A stretch of 64,000 bases of DNA from Gordonia prachuapensis (GTDB lineage Bacteria; Actinomycetota; Actinomycetes; Mycobacteriales; Mycobacteriaceae). The notes below the pieces were generated by a model, which made no database searches, was not told the DNA's origin, and saw only the letters and a program-made list of their open reading frames with translations. The translations under genes were made by a program, and so were the position numbers. Shown here piece by piece: positions 1 to 8,879 of the stretch (the stretch's first letter is position 1; every line of letters starts with the position of its first letter). Location: positions 1-64,000 of the forward strand of contig NZ_JAZDUE010000018.1 of NCBI RefSeq assembly GCF_036350515.1, written 5' to 3'.

Positions 1-89
1 ACCTGGGCGATCGGCTTACCCGTCTCCTCGACGATCCGGACCGCCCCATCACGAAACTCCCGGTCGTACTTCTTGCGCTTCTCTGGCAT
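1..89 (-). CDS. IS3-family transposase OrfA, N-terminal part (cut by window edge)
   Basis: Reading leftward from the ATG at 89, the frame encodes MPEKRKKYDREFRDGAVRIV and then a segment ending KPIAQV at the edge. This is the typical start of an IS3-family OrfA: a basic N-terminus followed by the first helix of the helix-turn-helix that binds the element's ends. The rest of the element lies outside the window, so it cannot be said whether it is intact. The insertion end should lie between 89 and about 145, because the catabolic gene next to it stops at 169. A stretch at about 120-140 with a G-run could be part of the terminal inverted repeat, but the other end is not available to confirm it. 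Confidence 0.8.
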   Translation of the reverse strand, partial: MPEKRKKYDREFRDGAVRIVEETGKPIAQ

Positions 90-168
90 CGTGCTCCTCA
101 TTATCGATGCCTCTACGGTTCGGGGGGAACCTCAAAACATGATGGTTACTCAGTCTGTGGTCGGTGCG

Positions 169-1191
169 TCAGTTGTCCGGGATGCCCACACCTGCGAGCG
201 CAGGCACGGAATCCTCCGCATGGCGCAGCGAGAGCACCCCACGGCGGAACTGATCGAGCTTGTCGACGATGGTCTGCCCTTCAGGTGTGTGTCCCCAGAT
301 ACTGATACCGCGGTGAGTGCTTGGTTCCCAGGTCTTCTCGTCGACGGTGAGCGGACTCCACCCGACCTCCCACTCGAAGCCTGACGGTGTCTGAGCATAG
401 AAGGACAGCTCCTTGTCGTTGGTGTGCTGCCCGACCGACAACGCCATGCCGAAACCCAACTGCTTGACTCGCTGGTAGGCCTGGGTCATGTCGTCGAGCG
501 AGGCGACCTCGATGTTGAGATGCTGAACCCGGGTGCGGATCGGGTTGATCGGCAGGGTGCGAACATTGGCGATGGCGATCGAGTGATGGCGTTCGTTGAC
601 TCGCAGGAACCGAATCTTGAGCTTGGCTCCGCTGATGGTCTCGTCGATGTAGTCGGTGAGGCGGGCGTCAAAGACGGTGTTGTAGTAGCCCCGCATCTGG
701 TGGGGTTTGGTCGAGGTGATCGCCACGTGTCCCATACCGGCTGTCCCGGTGACGAATCCGCCGCGGTTGGTCATCGCCAGCGGTTCATCGGTGAGGCGTG
801 CGCGGGTGAAGATCTCCTGGTCCAGACGGTTGGGACCGGGAAAGCGGATCAGCCGTTCCACCCCGCGGATGGCGGCATCCTCCTCGGTGCCGGCAACAGT
901 GGGCACGCCGCGATTGGTCACCCGGCCGACGATCTCATCGAACGACTCATGGTTGTCGAGTTCCCATCCAAGGGCGATGACGTCCTCGGCCGGGCCGCGA
1001 ACGATGATGAATCGCGCTTGATGGTCGTCGAGGCGGAATCGGATCACCCCCGGCGACACCTCGTCGAGATGCATTCCGATGGCATCTTTTCCGAATCGTC
1101 GCCACTCGCTGAATCGTTGGCTTTCGATGACGATGTACCCCAGGTGCACATTGCCGAACACCGTGAGCGCGTCGTTGATGGAAGTGTTCAT
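169..1191 (-). CDS. VOC-fold extradiol ring-cleavage dioxygenase
   Basis: This 340-residue protein is a two-domain vicinal-oxygen-chelate dioxygenase of the BphC/HsaC type that opens catecholic rings next to the hydroxyls using Fe(II). The C-terminal domain shows the expected 2-His-1-carboxylate set: His155 in GMGHVAI, His224 in RVQHLNIEV and Glu275 in TPSGFEWEVGW. Second-shell histidines lie at RHHS near 202. The start at 1191 has AAGGAT seven bases upstream and lies 11 bases after the hydrolase stop. An upstream in-frame ATG at 1206 overlaps that stop but lacks a ribosome binding site. The protein is about 40 residues longer than typical family members because of a C-terminal tail. It is the last gene of the leftward arm. 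The exact substrate cannot be read from sequence. Confidence 0.9.
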   Translation of the reverse strand: MNTSINDALTVFGNVHLGYIVIESQRFSEWRRFGKDAIGMHLDEVSPGVIRFRLDDHQARFIIVRGPAEDVIALGWELDNHESFDEIVGRVTNRGVPTVAGTEEDAAIRGVERLIRFPGPNRLDQEIFTRARLTDEPLAMTNRGGFVTGTAGMGHVAITSTKPHQMRGYYNTVFDARLTDYIDETISGAKLKIRFLRVNERHHSIAIANVRTLPINPIRTRVQHLNIEVASLDDMTQAYQRVKQLGFGMALSVGQHTNDKELSFYAQTPSGFEWEVGWSPLTVDEKTWEPSTHRGISIWGHTPEGQTIVDKLDQFRRGVLSLRHAEDSVPALAGVGIPDN

Positions 1192-1202
1192 CGCCGGATC
1201 CT

Positions 1203-2069
1203 TCATTCGTAGGTGCCGTCGAGGAAGTCCGCGACAACGCGGTTGAACAGGTCGGCACGTTCCCACTGAACCCAATGCCCGGTTCGGGCAGGCATCATCA
1301 GGTCGGCATTGGGCATCCGGTCGACTAGCATCTGGCCACCCGACGGACGGTTGACCTTGTCGTTCTGGCCCCAGATGACCAGGGTGCGGGCTGTGAGCGC
1401 GCGCAAGCGTGAATCGCGAGTGAAGTCCATGCGCCACAGGGTCTTCAGCGCGCCGGGGCCAGATGGTCGCCGCAGAGGTGGGTTGGCAACGACGTCCGGG
1501 TCGATCGACGAGCGATAGCGCTCCTCGATCGCCGCCTCCGGTACGGCCTCTGCGTCGTAGACCAGGTATGTGCGGATGAAGTCTTCGAGCTTGTCACGAC
1601 TGGGTCCCGAGCCGGTGTAGTAGCCGAGGAGCGCGTTGAGGCCCTTGGTGGGAGCGCCGCGCGTGGTACCGATTCCGCCTGGCCCCATCAAAACCAGCCG
1701 GTCGACGCGGTGCGGTGTGTCCAGGGCCAGTCGCAACGCGCAGGCACCGCCGTAGGAATTGCCCACCAGATGAGCGGTATCGAGTCCGAGGTGATCGAGC
1801 AGGGCACGGATTGCGTCGGCGAGGGCGCCGAACGGATCGGTTTGATCGAGATTCTTGCTGCTGCGCCCGTAGCCGGGCAGGTCGGGCACTATCACCCGGA
1901 AACGGGTGGCCAGGGTGTCGATGTTGCGAACGTAGTTCGACAGGCCCGAGGCGCCTGGTCCGCCGCCGTGCAGCAGCACGATCGGAATGCCCGTGCCGAT
2001 CTCGGTGTAGAAGATCTCTGTGTCGCCGTTGACTGTGATGGTGTGAGAGGTGCTGTCAGAGGCCAACAT
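1203..2069 (-). CDS. mhpC: Alpha/beta hydrolase, meta-cleavage product C-C hydrolase (MhpC/HsaD/BphD type)
   Basis: This 288-residue alpha/beta hydrolase should cut the ring-opened dioxygenase product into a dienoate and an acid. The oxyanion motif HGGGPGAS (34-41) is characteristic of this subfamily. The triad is visible as Ser105 in GNSYGG, Asp237 in WGQNDKV and His265 in TGHWVQWE. I place the start at 2069, seven bases after an AAGGA. In-frame ATGs at 2075 and 2084 are too close to that site, although 2084 overlaps the monooxygenase stop. It lies between the monooxygenase and the dioxygenase, so the three are surely co-transcribed. The symbol follows the Mhp pathway by analogy; specificity is unproven. 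Confidence 0.87.
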   Translation of the reverse strand: MLASDSTSHTITVNGDTEIFYTEIGTGIPIVLLHGGGPGASGLSNYVRNIDTLATRFRVIVPDLPGYGRSSKNLDQTDPFGALADAIRALLDHLGLDTAHLVGNSYGGACALRLALDTPHRVDRLVLMGPGGIGTTRGAPTKGLNALLGYYTGSGPSRDKLEDFIRTYLVYDAEAVPEAAIEERYRSSIDPDVVANPPLRRPSGPGALKTLWRMDFTRDSRLRALTARTLVIWGQNDKVNRPSGGQMLVDRMPNADLMMPARTGHWVQWERADLFNRVVADFLDGTYE

Positions 2070-2080
2070 CGGCATTTCCT

Positions 2081-3643
2081 TCATCGTGAGGTAGCGGTCG
2101 CCGCACGCAATCCTGCGGGCGGTGCTGGGAGGGGTTGTCCGGAATCGGCCGCGCCATAGACGAAGCCGTCGGGGCGCAGAACCACTGTCGACGCGTGGTG
2201 CTTGCCGAACCATCTGCGGAGTTCGTCGTCGGCGTCGACGACGGCGCCCGGTTCTGGAGCCGACACCGACGGCAACACTTTGACGTGTTCCACGCCACAG
2301 GAGCGCCACGCAGAGTGGTGGCGACCGTCGAGACTGAGTACTCGCCAGCGACCGCTCAGTACGTGGTCCAGGCGCACGCGTGATCCGTGCTCGTCGAGCA
2401 CCCACGGCTGTGGAATCTGCCATCCGCGTGCCGGGTGGGTCTGGTCGCTGAACAGTCCGTTGGAATAGTGGGCATCCGGGATCCACTTGGTGTCCACCAT
2501 CCACCGTGGGAACGGGGAGAACCTCGAGACCATCCGAAATGCGTGATTGCGCAACGTCGCGGCCCAAGGGCGACGTTCGGTGATCACCTTGCCGGCGAAC
2601 ACAGCGTGTGCAGTGGTCTCGCGCACGTGAGGTTCTCGTTCGGGCTGGTAGCTGTCGAGCGCGGACTCCGGGAGGCTTCCGTCGATGACCGCGGCGAGCT
2701 TCCAGCACAGGTTGGCGGCGTCGCGGACGCCTGATGCCATCCCCTGCCCGATCCACGGAGGCATCGCGTGCGCCGCGTCGCCGGCGAGGAACACACGGCC
2801 GACTCGCCAACGATCGGCCACTCGCACGTGATGGCTGTACACCACCGCGCGCAGGATCTCGACGTTGTCCTCGGTGATTCCCTGGCTGTGCAGGATGGAC
2901 CAGATGGCTTGGTGGGTGACGAGGTGGTTCTCGTCTTCGCCATCGCGGACCGGGAACTCCCAACGGTGATGACCGAGCGGCGTCGGACAGTCCACCGTGG
3001 GACGTGCCGGGTCGCAGTGAAAACGCAGTCGCGAGCTGCCGTCCCAATCGCAGAGCACCTTCGTGTCGATGACGACCCAGCGTTCGGTGTAGGTCTTGCC
3101 TTGATATCCGATCCCGAGCTGCCCCCGGGTTGCCGAGGACCCGCCGTCAGCGGCGATAACGTACGACGCGTGGATCCTGACGAAGCTGTCGTCGGCCAGA
3201 TCGGCCGCCAGTATTTCGGCGTTCTCGGTGCCGGTGAGCACCTTGAGGCTCTCGTGTCGGGTCAGCACGGTGACATTGGGAAACCGCTCCACCCCGGCCC
3301 GCAAGGTCTTGTCGACGGCGGGTTGGTAGATGAACTGCTGGGGCGGGTGGCCGGCGCCTCGCGACGTCGGCTGCACCTCCGCGAACGGCCTGCCCTCGGA
3401 GTCGACGAAAGCGACGACACCGCCGGGAAGCATGTCCTGCTGCAGGCGATCGGCCAGGCCAGCCTGCTGCCAGATACGCATGACCTCTTCGTCTGTCGAT
3501 ATCGCGCGGGCACGACCGTAGATATCCGGATCACGTTCGAGAACAACCACATTCAGTCCTTGCTGACCAAGGAGGTTGGCCGCGGTGACCCCAGTGGGTC
3601 CATAGCCGATGATCGCGACGTCATAGTGCGGAGTGTCGGACAC
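2081..3643 (-). CDS. mhpA: FAD-dependent aromatic monooxygenase (MhpA-like class A hydroxylase)
   Basis: This 520-residue class A flavoprotein hydroxylase should add a hydroxyl to a phenolic ring using NAD(P)H and O2, making the catechol-type substrate for the neighbouring dioxygenase. Visible motifs are the FAD dinucleotide fold GYGPTG (13-18), the second nucleotide motif in YVIAADGG, and the GD motif GRVFLAGDAAHAMPPW followed by GQGMASG. The GTG start at 3643 has GAGGAG five bases upstream; the longer reading to 3745 would run through the operator region and is rejected. It is the first gene of the leftward arm. Relatives include 3-(3-hydroxyphenyl)propionate, orcinol and resorcinol hydroxylases, so the symbol is by analogy. 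Confidence 0.87.
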   Translation of the reverse strand: MSDTPHYDVAIIGYGPTGVTAANLLGQQGLNVVVLERDPDIYGRARAISTDEEVMRIWQQAGLADRLQQDMLPGGVVAFVDSEGRPFAEVQPTSRGAGHPPQQFIYQPAVDKTLRAGVERFPNVTVLTRHESLKVLTGTENAEILAADLADDSFVRIHASYVIAADGGSSATRGQLGIGYQGKTYTERWVVIDTKVLCDWDGSSRLRFHCDPARPTVDCPTPLGHHRWEFPVRDGEDENHLVTHQAIWSILHSQGITEDNVEILRAVVYSHHVRVADRWRVGRVFLAGDAAHAMPPWIGQGMASGVRDAANLCWKLAAVIDGSLPESALDSYQPEREPHVRETTAHAVFAGKVITERRPWAATLRNHAFRMVSRFSPFPRWMVDTKWIPDAHYSNGLFSDQTHPARGWQIPQPWVLDEHGSRVRLDHVLSGRWRVLSLDGRHHSAWRSCGVEHVKVLPSVSAPEPGAVVDADDELRRWFGKHHASTVVLRPDGFVYGAADSGQPLPAPPAGLRAATATSR

Positions 3644-3701
3644 AGAAATCTCCTCGAACCAGACCTCGCTGCCAGGGCGAGATGCCAGATAAAACGATCT
3701 G

Positions 3702-3762
3702 TAGTGATCACTACGGTAAGTCCTTGACCCCGAGCCGTCAAGCACTTACCGTAGTGACCACT
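3702..3762. promoter_or_regulatory. Divergent promoter with mirror-image TetR operator boxes
   Basis: Box 1 (3702-3721) reads TAGTGATCACTACGGTAAGT and box 2 (3744-3762) reads ACTTACCGTAGTGACCACT, which is close to the reverse complement of box 1. Box 1 also contains the perfect 12-bp palindrome TAGTGATCACTA. Between them, TTGACC on the plus strand (3724-3729) and TTGACG on the minus strand form candidate -35 elements. Each is followed after 17 bases by TACCGT inside the opposite box. One repressor binding both boxes would therefore close both arms of the catabolic cluster. The boxes are seen; their use by the adjacent TetR protein is inference. Confidence 0.75.
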
Positions 3763-3808
3763 CCATTAATCGGTGGATGCTCTCGTCCGATTCCAGAAGG
3801 GTGGACCA

Positions 3809-4438
3809 ATGGCAGACACATCGCGGCGACGCCGCGCCAACGGCGAGGCGTCGAGGGCCAAGATCCTCGATGCGGCAACCGAAATCGCCAGTGAACGCGG
3901 ATACGAGGGAACGAGTATCAACCTGGTCAGCAAGCGGTGCGGGCTGCCCGCGAGTTCGATTTACTGGCACTTCGCCGACAAGGACGACCTCATTGCAGCC
4001 GTGATCGAGCGCAGTTTCGGTCGATGGTTGTCGGCGTGGAGCGTGCCGGACGACGGGACGCCCCGTGACCGGGTCGCCGAGATGACGATGCAGGTGGCCA
4101 AGGCGCTGCTGGAGTCACCCGATTTTCTGCGGCTCGGGCTGATGCTCGCGTTGGAACGCCGACCGGTCGAACCGCGCGCCCGCGAGATGTATCTCCAGGT
4201 GCGTGCGCAAGCGCAGATCCAATTGCGTGAAGCGGCGATGGACATGTCGCCGGACCTCGATGCCGCGGCCCTCGATCAACTCGCCACCTACGCCATGGCC
4301 GGCGCGGACGGTCTTTTCATCGCCAAGGAGATCGGCGGTGACTCAGTGGATCTGCCTGCCCTGTTCGATCTCCACGGACGCATGGTCATCGATGCCGCAC
4401 TCCGGCTCGCCGAATCAACCCGAGATGAGGACTCATGA
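3809..4438 (+). CDS. TetR-family regulator of the aromatic cluster
   Basis: This 209-residue protein has an N-terminal TetR helix-turn-helix (ILDAATEIASERGYEGTS, then a recognition helix ending SIYWHFADKDDL) and an all-helical ligand domain. I start it at ATG 3809, preceded by AGAAGGGTGG; an in-frame earlier start at 3773 has no such site. It is the first gene of the rightward arm and its TGA overlaps the hydratase ATG. It lies beside two mirror operator boxes, so it most likely represses both arms until an aromatic substrate or pathway intermediate binds. The inducer is unknown. Confidence 0.88.
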   Translation: MADTSRRRRANGEASRAKILDAATEIASERGYEGTSINLVSKRCGLPASSIYWHFADKDDLIAAVIERSFGRWLSAWSVPDDGTPRDRVAEMTMQVAKALLESPDFLRLGLMLALERRPVEPRAREMYLQVRAQAQIQLREAAMDMSPDLDAAALDQLATYAMAGADGLFIAKEIGGDSVDLPALFDLHGRMVIDAALRLAESTRDEDS

Positions 4439-5229
4439 GCTCTCCCCTGCCCACCGCCGACTTGGATACCTGGGCGGACAGGTTGCACAGCGCGTTGGTC
4501 GACAGTGCACCGATCCCTCCGTTGAGCGACAGCATCCCCGACCTCGACGTGGTCGGCGCCTATGCGATCCAACAGCGCAATTTCACTCGCCTGCTCGGCG
4601 AGGGCGCTCGACTCGTCGGCCGCAAGATCGGTCTGACGTCCGCGCCGATGCAGCAGTTGCTCGGAGTCGACGAACCCGACTACGGATTCATCCTCGACAC
4701 CATGGTGCACCCCGATGGTGGCTCCATTCCGCTGTCATCGCTGTGCGCGCCACGGGTTGAGCCGGAGGTCGCATTCCGGCTCAACCGTCCGCTGCGGGGC
4801 CCGGATGTCGGCGTCGCCGACGTCCTGGATGCGACCGACGCGGTCGCCGCAGCCCTCGAGATCGTGGACAGCCGAATCGCCGATTGGCGAATCACCCTGT
4901 GCGACACCGTCGCCGACAACGCCAGCTCCGCCGCAGTTGTCCTCGGCCCCTGGGTGCCGATTAACGACGCACCCGACCTCGACGACATCTCCGCATCACT
5001 GCACGTCAATGGCGAGCAGGTCGACCATGGGGTAGCCACCGCGGTACTCGGCCACCCCGCCGAGGCGGTGGCATGGTTGGCAAACGCCTTGGCCGCTTTC
5101 GACACCGGACTGCATGCCGGAGAGTTCGTCATGTCCGGATCGATCACCTCGGCCGTCTTCGTCAGCGCCGGCGATACAGCGACCGCTGACCTGTCCGGCC
5201 TGGGCCGCGTCTCCATCGACTTCACCTGA
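4435..5229 (+). CDS. mhpD: 2-keto-4-pentenoate (2-hydroxypenta-2,4-dienoate) hydratase
   Basis: This 264-residue protein belongs to the fumarylacetoacetase-fold hydratase family (MhpD/DmpE/HsaE), which adds water to 2-hydroxypenta-2,4-dienoate to give 4-hydroxy-2-oxovalerate. Supporting blocks are GRKIGLTSAPMQQLLGVDEP near residue 62, PRVEPEVAFRL near 105 with the metal-binding glutamates, and ALEIVDSRIADW near 140. Length is normal. It overlaps the regulator by four bases (ATGA) and is followed 11 bases later by the aldehyde dehydrogenase, giving the standard lower meta-pathway order hydratase, dehydrogenase, aldolase. Confidence 0.92.
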   Translation: MSSPLPTADLDTWADRLHSALVDSAPIPPLSDSIPDLDVVGAYAIQQRNFTRLLGEGARLVGRKIGLTSAPMQQLLGVDEPDYGFILDTMVHPDGGSIPLSSLCAPRVEPEVAFRLNRPLRGPDVGVADVLDATDAVAAALEIVDSRIADWRITLCDTVADNASSAAVVLGPWVPINDAPDLDDISASLHVNGEQVDHGVATAVLGHPAEAVAWLANALAAFDTGLHAGEFVMSGSITSAVFVSAGDTATADLSGLGRVSIDFT

Positions 5230-5240
5230 AAGATCCATTG

Positions 5241-6197
5241 ATGACCACAACACAGCGCTATCCCGTTGCCATCATCGGCTCGGGAAACATCGGCACCGAT
5301 CTGATGATCAAGATCCTTCGCAGCGACGGCCCCCTCGAGGTGGTCGCCATGGTGGGGATCGACCCGAACTCCGACGGCTTGGCCCGTGCCCAGCGATTCG
5401 GCGTCGCCACCACCGCCAAAGGTATCGACGGGTTGCTCGCGATGGACGAGTTCGCCGATGTCCGAATGGTTTTCGACGCCACCTCTGCCGGCGCACACCG
5501 CGCCAACTGGAGCAAACTCGAGCCCACCAAGGCCCGGGTGCTCGACCTCACGCCAGCGTCAATCGGCCCGTTCTGCGTACCGGTGGTCAACCTCGATGAA
5601 CACCTGGATGCGCCGAACCTGAACATGGTGACCTGTGGCGGGCAGGCGACCGTCCCGATCGCCGCCGCCGTCGACGCAGTCTCCCCCGTGTCGTACGCGG
5701 AGATCATCTCCTCGATCTCCTCCAGATCAGCGGGCCCGGGAACTCGTGCGAACATCGACGAGTTCACCGAGACCACCGCCACCGCGTTGCGCGATGTCGG
5801 CGGCGCGCAACGCGGAAAAGCAGTGATGATTCTCAACCCGGCCGACCCGCCGATCCTCATGCGCAACACCGTGTATTGCCTCGTCGACGGGGACACCGAC
5901 CATTCGGCGATCGAAGCGTCGATCACCGAGATGGTCCAACGGGTCAACGGGTATGTGCCCGGCTACCGGCTCAAGCAACGCGTGCAATTCGAGACGTTCA
6001 CCGCGGACAACCCGCTCTACATCCCCGAGACCGGCAAGTTCAGCGGTACACGGGTCACCACGATGCTCGAAGTGACCGGCGCAGCCCACTATTTGCCCGC
6101 CTACGCCGGCAATCTCGACATCATGACCTCGGCCGCCAAAGCCACCGCCGAACGCATCGCAGTCCACGCCACCCAGTCCACCGGAGTCACCTCATGA
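5241..6197 (+). CDS. mhpF: Acetaldehyde dehydrogenase, acetylating
   Basis: This 318-residue protein converts acetaldehyde, CoA and NAD+ to acetyl-CoA and forms a channelling complex with the aldolase encoded next. It has the Rossmann motif GSGNIG (13-18) and the catalytic cysteine Cys132 in MVTCGGQAT. The C-terminal half carries the family blocks GPGTRANIDEFTETT and GGAQRGKAVMILNPA. The start is ATG 5241; a TTG codon three bases before is in frame but unnecessary. The stop overlaps the aldolase ATG (ATGA), consistent with coupled translation of two subunits of one complex. Confidence 0.93.
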   Translation: MTTTQRYPVAIIGSGNIGTDLMIKILRSDGPLEVVAMVGIDPNSDGLARAQRFGVATTAKGIDGLLAMDEFADVRMVFDATSAGAHRANWSKLEPTKARVLDLTPASIGPFCVPVVNLDEHLDAPNLNMVTCGGQATVPIAAAVDAVSPVSYAEIISSISSRSAGPGTRANIDEFTETTATALRDVGGAQRGKAVMILNPADPPILMRNTVYCLVDGDTDHSAIEASITEMVQRVNGYVPGYRLKQRVQFETFTADNPLYIPETGKFSGTRVTTMLEVTGAAHYLPAYAGNLDIMTSAAKATAERIAVHATQSTGVTS

Positions 6198-7246
6198 CCA
6201 CCGTTTACGTCAGTGACGTCACCCTGCGAGACGGCATGCACGCGGTCCGGCACCAGTTCACGACCGAGCAAGTGGTTGCCATCGCGACGGCACTCGACGC
6301 CGCGGGCGTCGATTCGATCGAGGTCGCGCACGGCGACGGACTTGCCGGTTCCAGCTGCATCTACGGTTTCGGTGCCCACACCGATTTGGAATGGATCGAA
6401 GCCGTGGCCGGCGCAGTCAACCGCGCAACCGTGGCGACTCTGTTACTGCCCGGGATCGGAACCGTGCACCACCTCAAAGACGCCTACCGCGCCGGTGCGC
6501 GCACCGTCCGTATCGCGACACACTGCACCGAAGCGGACATCTCCGCCCAACACATCGCGGCTGCCCGTGAACTCGACATGGACACCGTCGGCTTTCTGAT
6601 GATGAGTCATATGGCCACCCCGCACGAGCTGGCCCGTCAAGCGGTCTTGATGGAGTCATACGGTGCGACCTGCGTGTATGTCGTCGATTCGGGCGGTGCG
6701 ATGACCATGCGTGACGTCGCCGAGCGCTGCGACGCTTTGCGCGGAGTGCTGCATGGCGACACCGAGATCGGCATCCACGCGCACCACAATCTCTCCCTGG
6801 GTGTGGCCAACTCGCTGGTGGCGGTCGAGCATGGCGCCAATCGTGTCGACGCGTCGCTGGCCGGTATGGGCGCCGGCGCAGGTAACGCCCCGCTGGAGGT
6901 GTTCGTGGCAGCCGCCTCGCGTCTCGGTATCGACCACCGCTGTGATCTCAATGCGCTCGAGGACGCCGCCGACGACATCGTCCGCCCGTTGCAGGACCGT
7001 CCCGTGCGCGTCGATCGCGAAACGCTGACTCTGGGCTACGCGGGGGTGTATTCCAGCTTCCTGCGCCACGCCGAGACCATCGCCGAACGCTACGACATCG
7101 ATGCACGCAGCGTCCTGTTGGAAGCGGGCCGCCGCGGCATGGTCGGTGGTCAAGAAGACATGCTCGTCGACATCGCGCTCGATCTGGTTGCCGGCAGTCG
7201 ATCGCAGGCGTCTGAGGTCGACGATGACGCGACGGCCAATGTCTGA
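6194..7246 (+). CDS. mhpE: 4-hydroxy-2-oxovalerate aldolase
   Basis: This 350-residue HMGL-like TIM-barrel aldolase splits 4-hydroxy-2-oxovalerate into pyruvate and acetaldehyde. Seen in the sequence are the N-terminal TLRDGMHAVRHQF with Arg12, Asp13 and His20, and the metal-binding GIHAHHN with His195 and His197. The C-terminal DmpG-type communication domain ends in the YDIDARSVLLEAG and RGMVGGQEDML blocks. It overlaps the dehydrogenase upstream and the transporter downstream, so the arm is tightly packed. Length is normal for the family. Confidence 0.93.
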   Translation: MTTVYVSDVTLRDGMHAVRHQFTTEQVVAIATALDAAGVDSIEVAHGDGLAGSSCIYGFGAHTDLEWIEAVAGAVNRATVATLLLPGIGTVHHLKDAYRAGARTVRIATHCTEADISAQHIAAARELDMDTVGFLMMSHMATPHELARQAVLMESYGATCVYVVDSGGAMTMRDVAERCDALRGVLHGDTEIGIHAHHNLSLGVANSLVAVEHGANRVDASLAGMGAGAGNAPLEVFVAAASRLGIDHRCDLNALEDAADDIVRPLQDRPVRVDRETLTLGYAGVYSSFLRHAETIAERYDIDARSVLLEAGRRGMVGGQEDMLVDIALDLVAGSRSQASEVDDDATANV

Positions 7247-8789
7247 GTCGTCCTTCTCCCCAGGCGCCGAGCTGCCGTCCGGGCGGTGGGGGCACCGTGG
7301 AGTGCTCTTCGCGATGTGCCTGGCGCTCATACTTGTCGTGGCCTCGGTGTCCGCGCTCAATCTCGCGCTCCCCGACCTGGCGATCAGCCTCGGGGCGGAC
7401 AACACGGCCCTGACCTGGATCGCCGACGGGTACACCGTCGCGTTGGCGGCGCTGGTTCTGCCGCTCGGTGCGGTCGGCGACCGTATCGGCAGGCGCTCGG
7501 TGCTCATCGTCGGCGCGGTCGTATTCGCCGCCGCATCCTTGGCGGCCGCATACGCAGACTCCACGATTTCGCTGATCGCAGCACGGGTGGTGATGGGTGT
7601 GGGTGCAGCGATGATCATGCCGGGCACCCTGTCGACGATCACCGCCACCTTCCCACCCGAGGAGCGCAGCAAGGGTGTGGCGATCTGGTCGGGATTCGCC
7701 GCGGCCGGAGCGATCATCGGCATGCTCGTCGCCGGAGCGCTGCTCGAACGCTGGGGATGGGAATCGATCTTCGTCACGAGCGCCGCAGTCGGCGTGGTGG
7801 CCGCGGTCGCCGCCGCAGTCTTGGCGCCGAACACCCGTGATCACCACCCCCATAGATTCGATGTGATCGGTGCGCTGGCAACATCTATCGCAATCGGCAC
7901 GCTGGTCTTCGCGATCATCGAAGGCAACGATCGTGGCTGGACAACTGTCCCGGTCCTCATCTGTGCGGGAGTCTGCGTTCTCGGCTTCGTCGTCTACGCA
8001 GTCCAAGGGATGCGCACCCAACACCCACTGCTGGACCCGCAGTTGTTCGGACTACCGGGTTTTCGGGCGGGCGCCATCGTCGTGTTGACCCAGTTCATGG
8101 CGATCTTCGGGTTCTTCTTCGTGGGGTTGCAGTACCTGCAACTCATCCTCGACTACAGCCCGCTGCTCGCCGCGATCGCATTGATCCCCGTGGCAGCAGT
8201 GGTGATGCCGACTGCCGCAGTCACTCCGCGCCTGGTGTCGTGGGTGGGCCTGAAGTATGTGATGGCCGCCGGGCTGGCGCTCATTGCGGTTGGCCTGCTC
8301 TGGATTTCACGCTTGCACGTGGACTCCGGGTACGGCCCGTTTCTCGGCGGCCTGATCGTGGCCGGTCTCGGCATCGGTTTGGCCAGCTCCACCGGTACCA
8401 GCGCCATCGTCGGTTCCCTCACACGTGACCATCAAGGCGTCGCTTCCGCCATGAACGACACCACGCGCGAGGTCGGCTCGGCTGTCGGCATCGCGATCAT
8501 GGGCTCGGTGTTCTCCAGCCAGTACAGCAAGCACCTGCCCGACCTCACCACGCTTCCCGCCCAGGCCGCCGATGCGGTCCGGGACTCGGCCGCCGGCGGT
8601 CTTGCCGCTGCGGAACAACTTGGCGGTCCACCAGGTGCACAACTCGGCGCCGCGGTTCGCGGCGCCTTCATCGATGGTATGTCCGCGTCGATGATCTCGG
8701 TCGCTGTCGTTCTACTCGTCGCTGCGATCGGATGCGCCCTCAAAGCTCCTCGACAACAACCCGACAGCGACGCCGCCGACAACCGATGA
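7224..8789 (+). CDS. MFS transporter of the DHA2 (EmrB/QacA) 14-TM type
   Basis: This protein of about 521 residues is a multi-pass inner-membrane transporter. The first helix begins near GVLFAMCLALILVVASVSAL. The family A motif appears as LGAVGDRIGRRSVL between helices 2 and 3, and the helix-5 motif C region as GFAAAGAIIGMLVAG. I prefer ATG 7224, which has GAGG six bases upstream; ATG 7239 is the alternative. Either overlaps the end of the aldolase gene. DHA2 members are usually exporters, whereas aromatic acid importers are more often AAHS members. It may therefore export a toxic intermediate or the substrate itself, or take up substrate; context alone ties it to the pathway. Confidence 0.85.
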   Translation: MTRRPMSESSFSPGAELPSGRWGHRGVLFAMCLALILVVASVSALNLALPDLAISLGADNTALTWIADGYTVALAALVLPLGAVGDRIGRRSVLIVGAVVFAAASLAAAYADSTISLIAARVVMGVGAAMIMPGTLSTITATFPPEERSKGVAIWSGFAAAGAIIGMLVAGALLERWGWESIFVTSAAVGVVAAVAAAVLAPNTRDHHPHRFDVIGALATSIAIGTLVFAIIEGNDRGWTTVPVLICAGVCVLGFVVYAVQGMRTQHPLLDPQLFGLPGFRAGAIVVLTQFMAIFGFFFVGLQYLQLILDYSPLLAAIALIPVAAVVMPTAAVTPRLVSWVGLKYVMAAGLALIAVGLLWISRLHVDSGYGPFLGGLIVAGLGIGLASSTGTSAIVGSLTRDHQGVASAMNDTTREVGSAVGIAIMGSVFSSQYSKHLPDLTTLPAQAADAVRDSAAGGLAAAEQLGGPPGAQLGAAVRGAFIDGMSASMISVAVVLLVAAIGCALKAPRQQPDSDAADNR

Positions 8790-8820
8790 CTGGCCCCTAG
8801 CCATCTGATACCCGTATCCA

Positions 8821-8841
8821 GCCGAGATTTTCGATCTCGGC
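8821..8841. promoter_or_regulatory. Perfect 8-bp hairpin between transporter and amidohydrolase
   Basis: GCCGAGAT and ATCTCGGC are perfect inverted repeats around the five-base loop TTTCG. It lies 32 bases after the transporter stop and 39 bases before the amidohydrolase start. No T-run follows, so it is not a textbook terminator. It could attenuate or stabilise the transcript at this junction. Confidence 0.4.
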
Positions 8842-8879
8842 GTAGCAACACCACTTCACCCCCGAAAGGTCCACAGTCG

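Noticed and set aside
1192..1437. N-terminal extension of the extradiol dioxygenase
   Set aside because: It would overlap the hydrolase gene, lacks family similarity, and the ribosome binding site supports the start at 1191.
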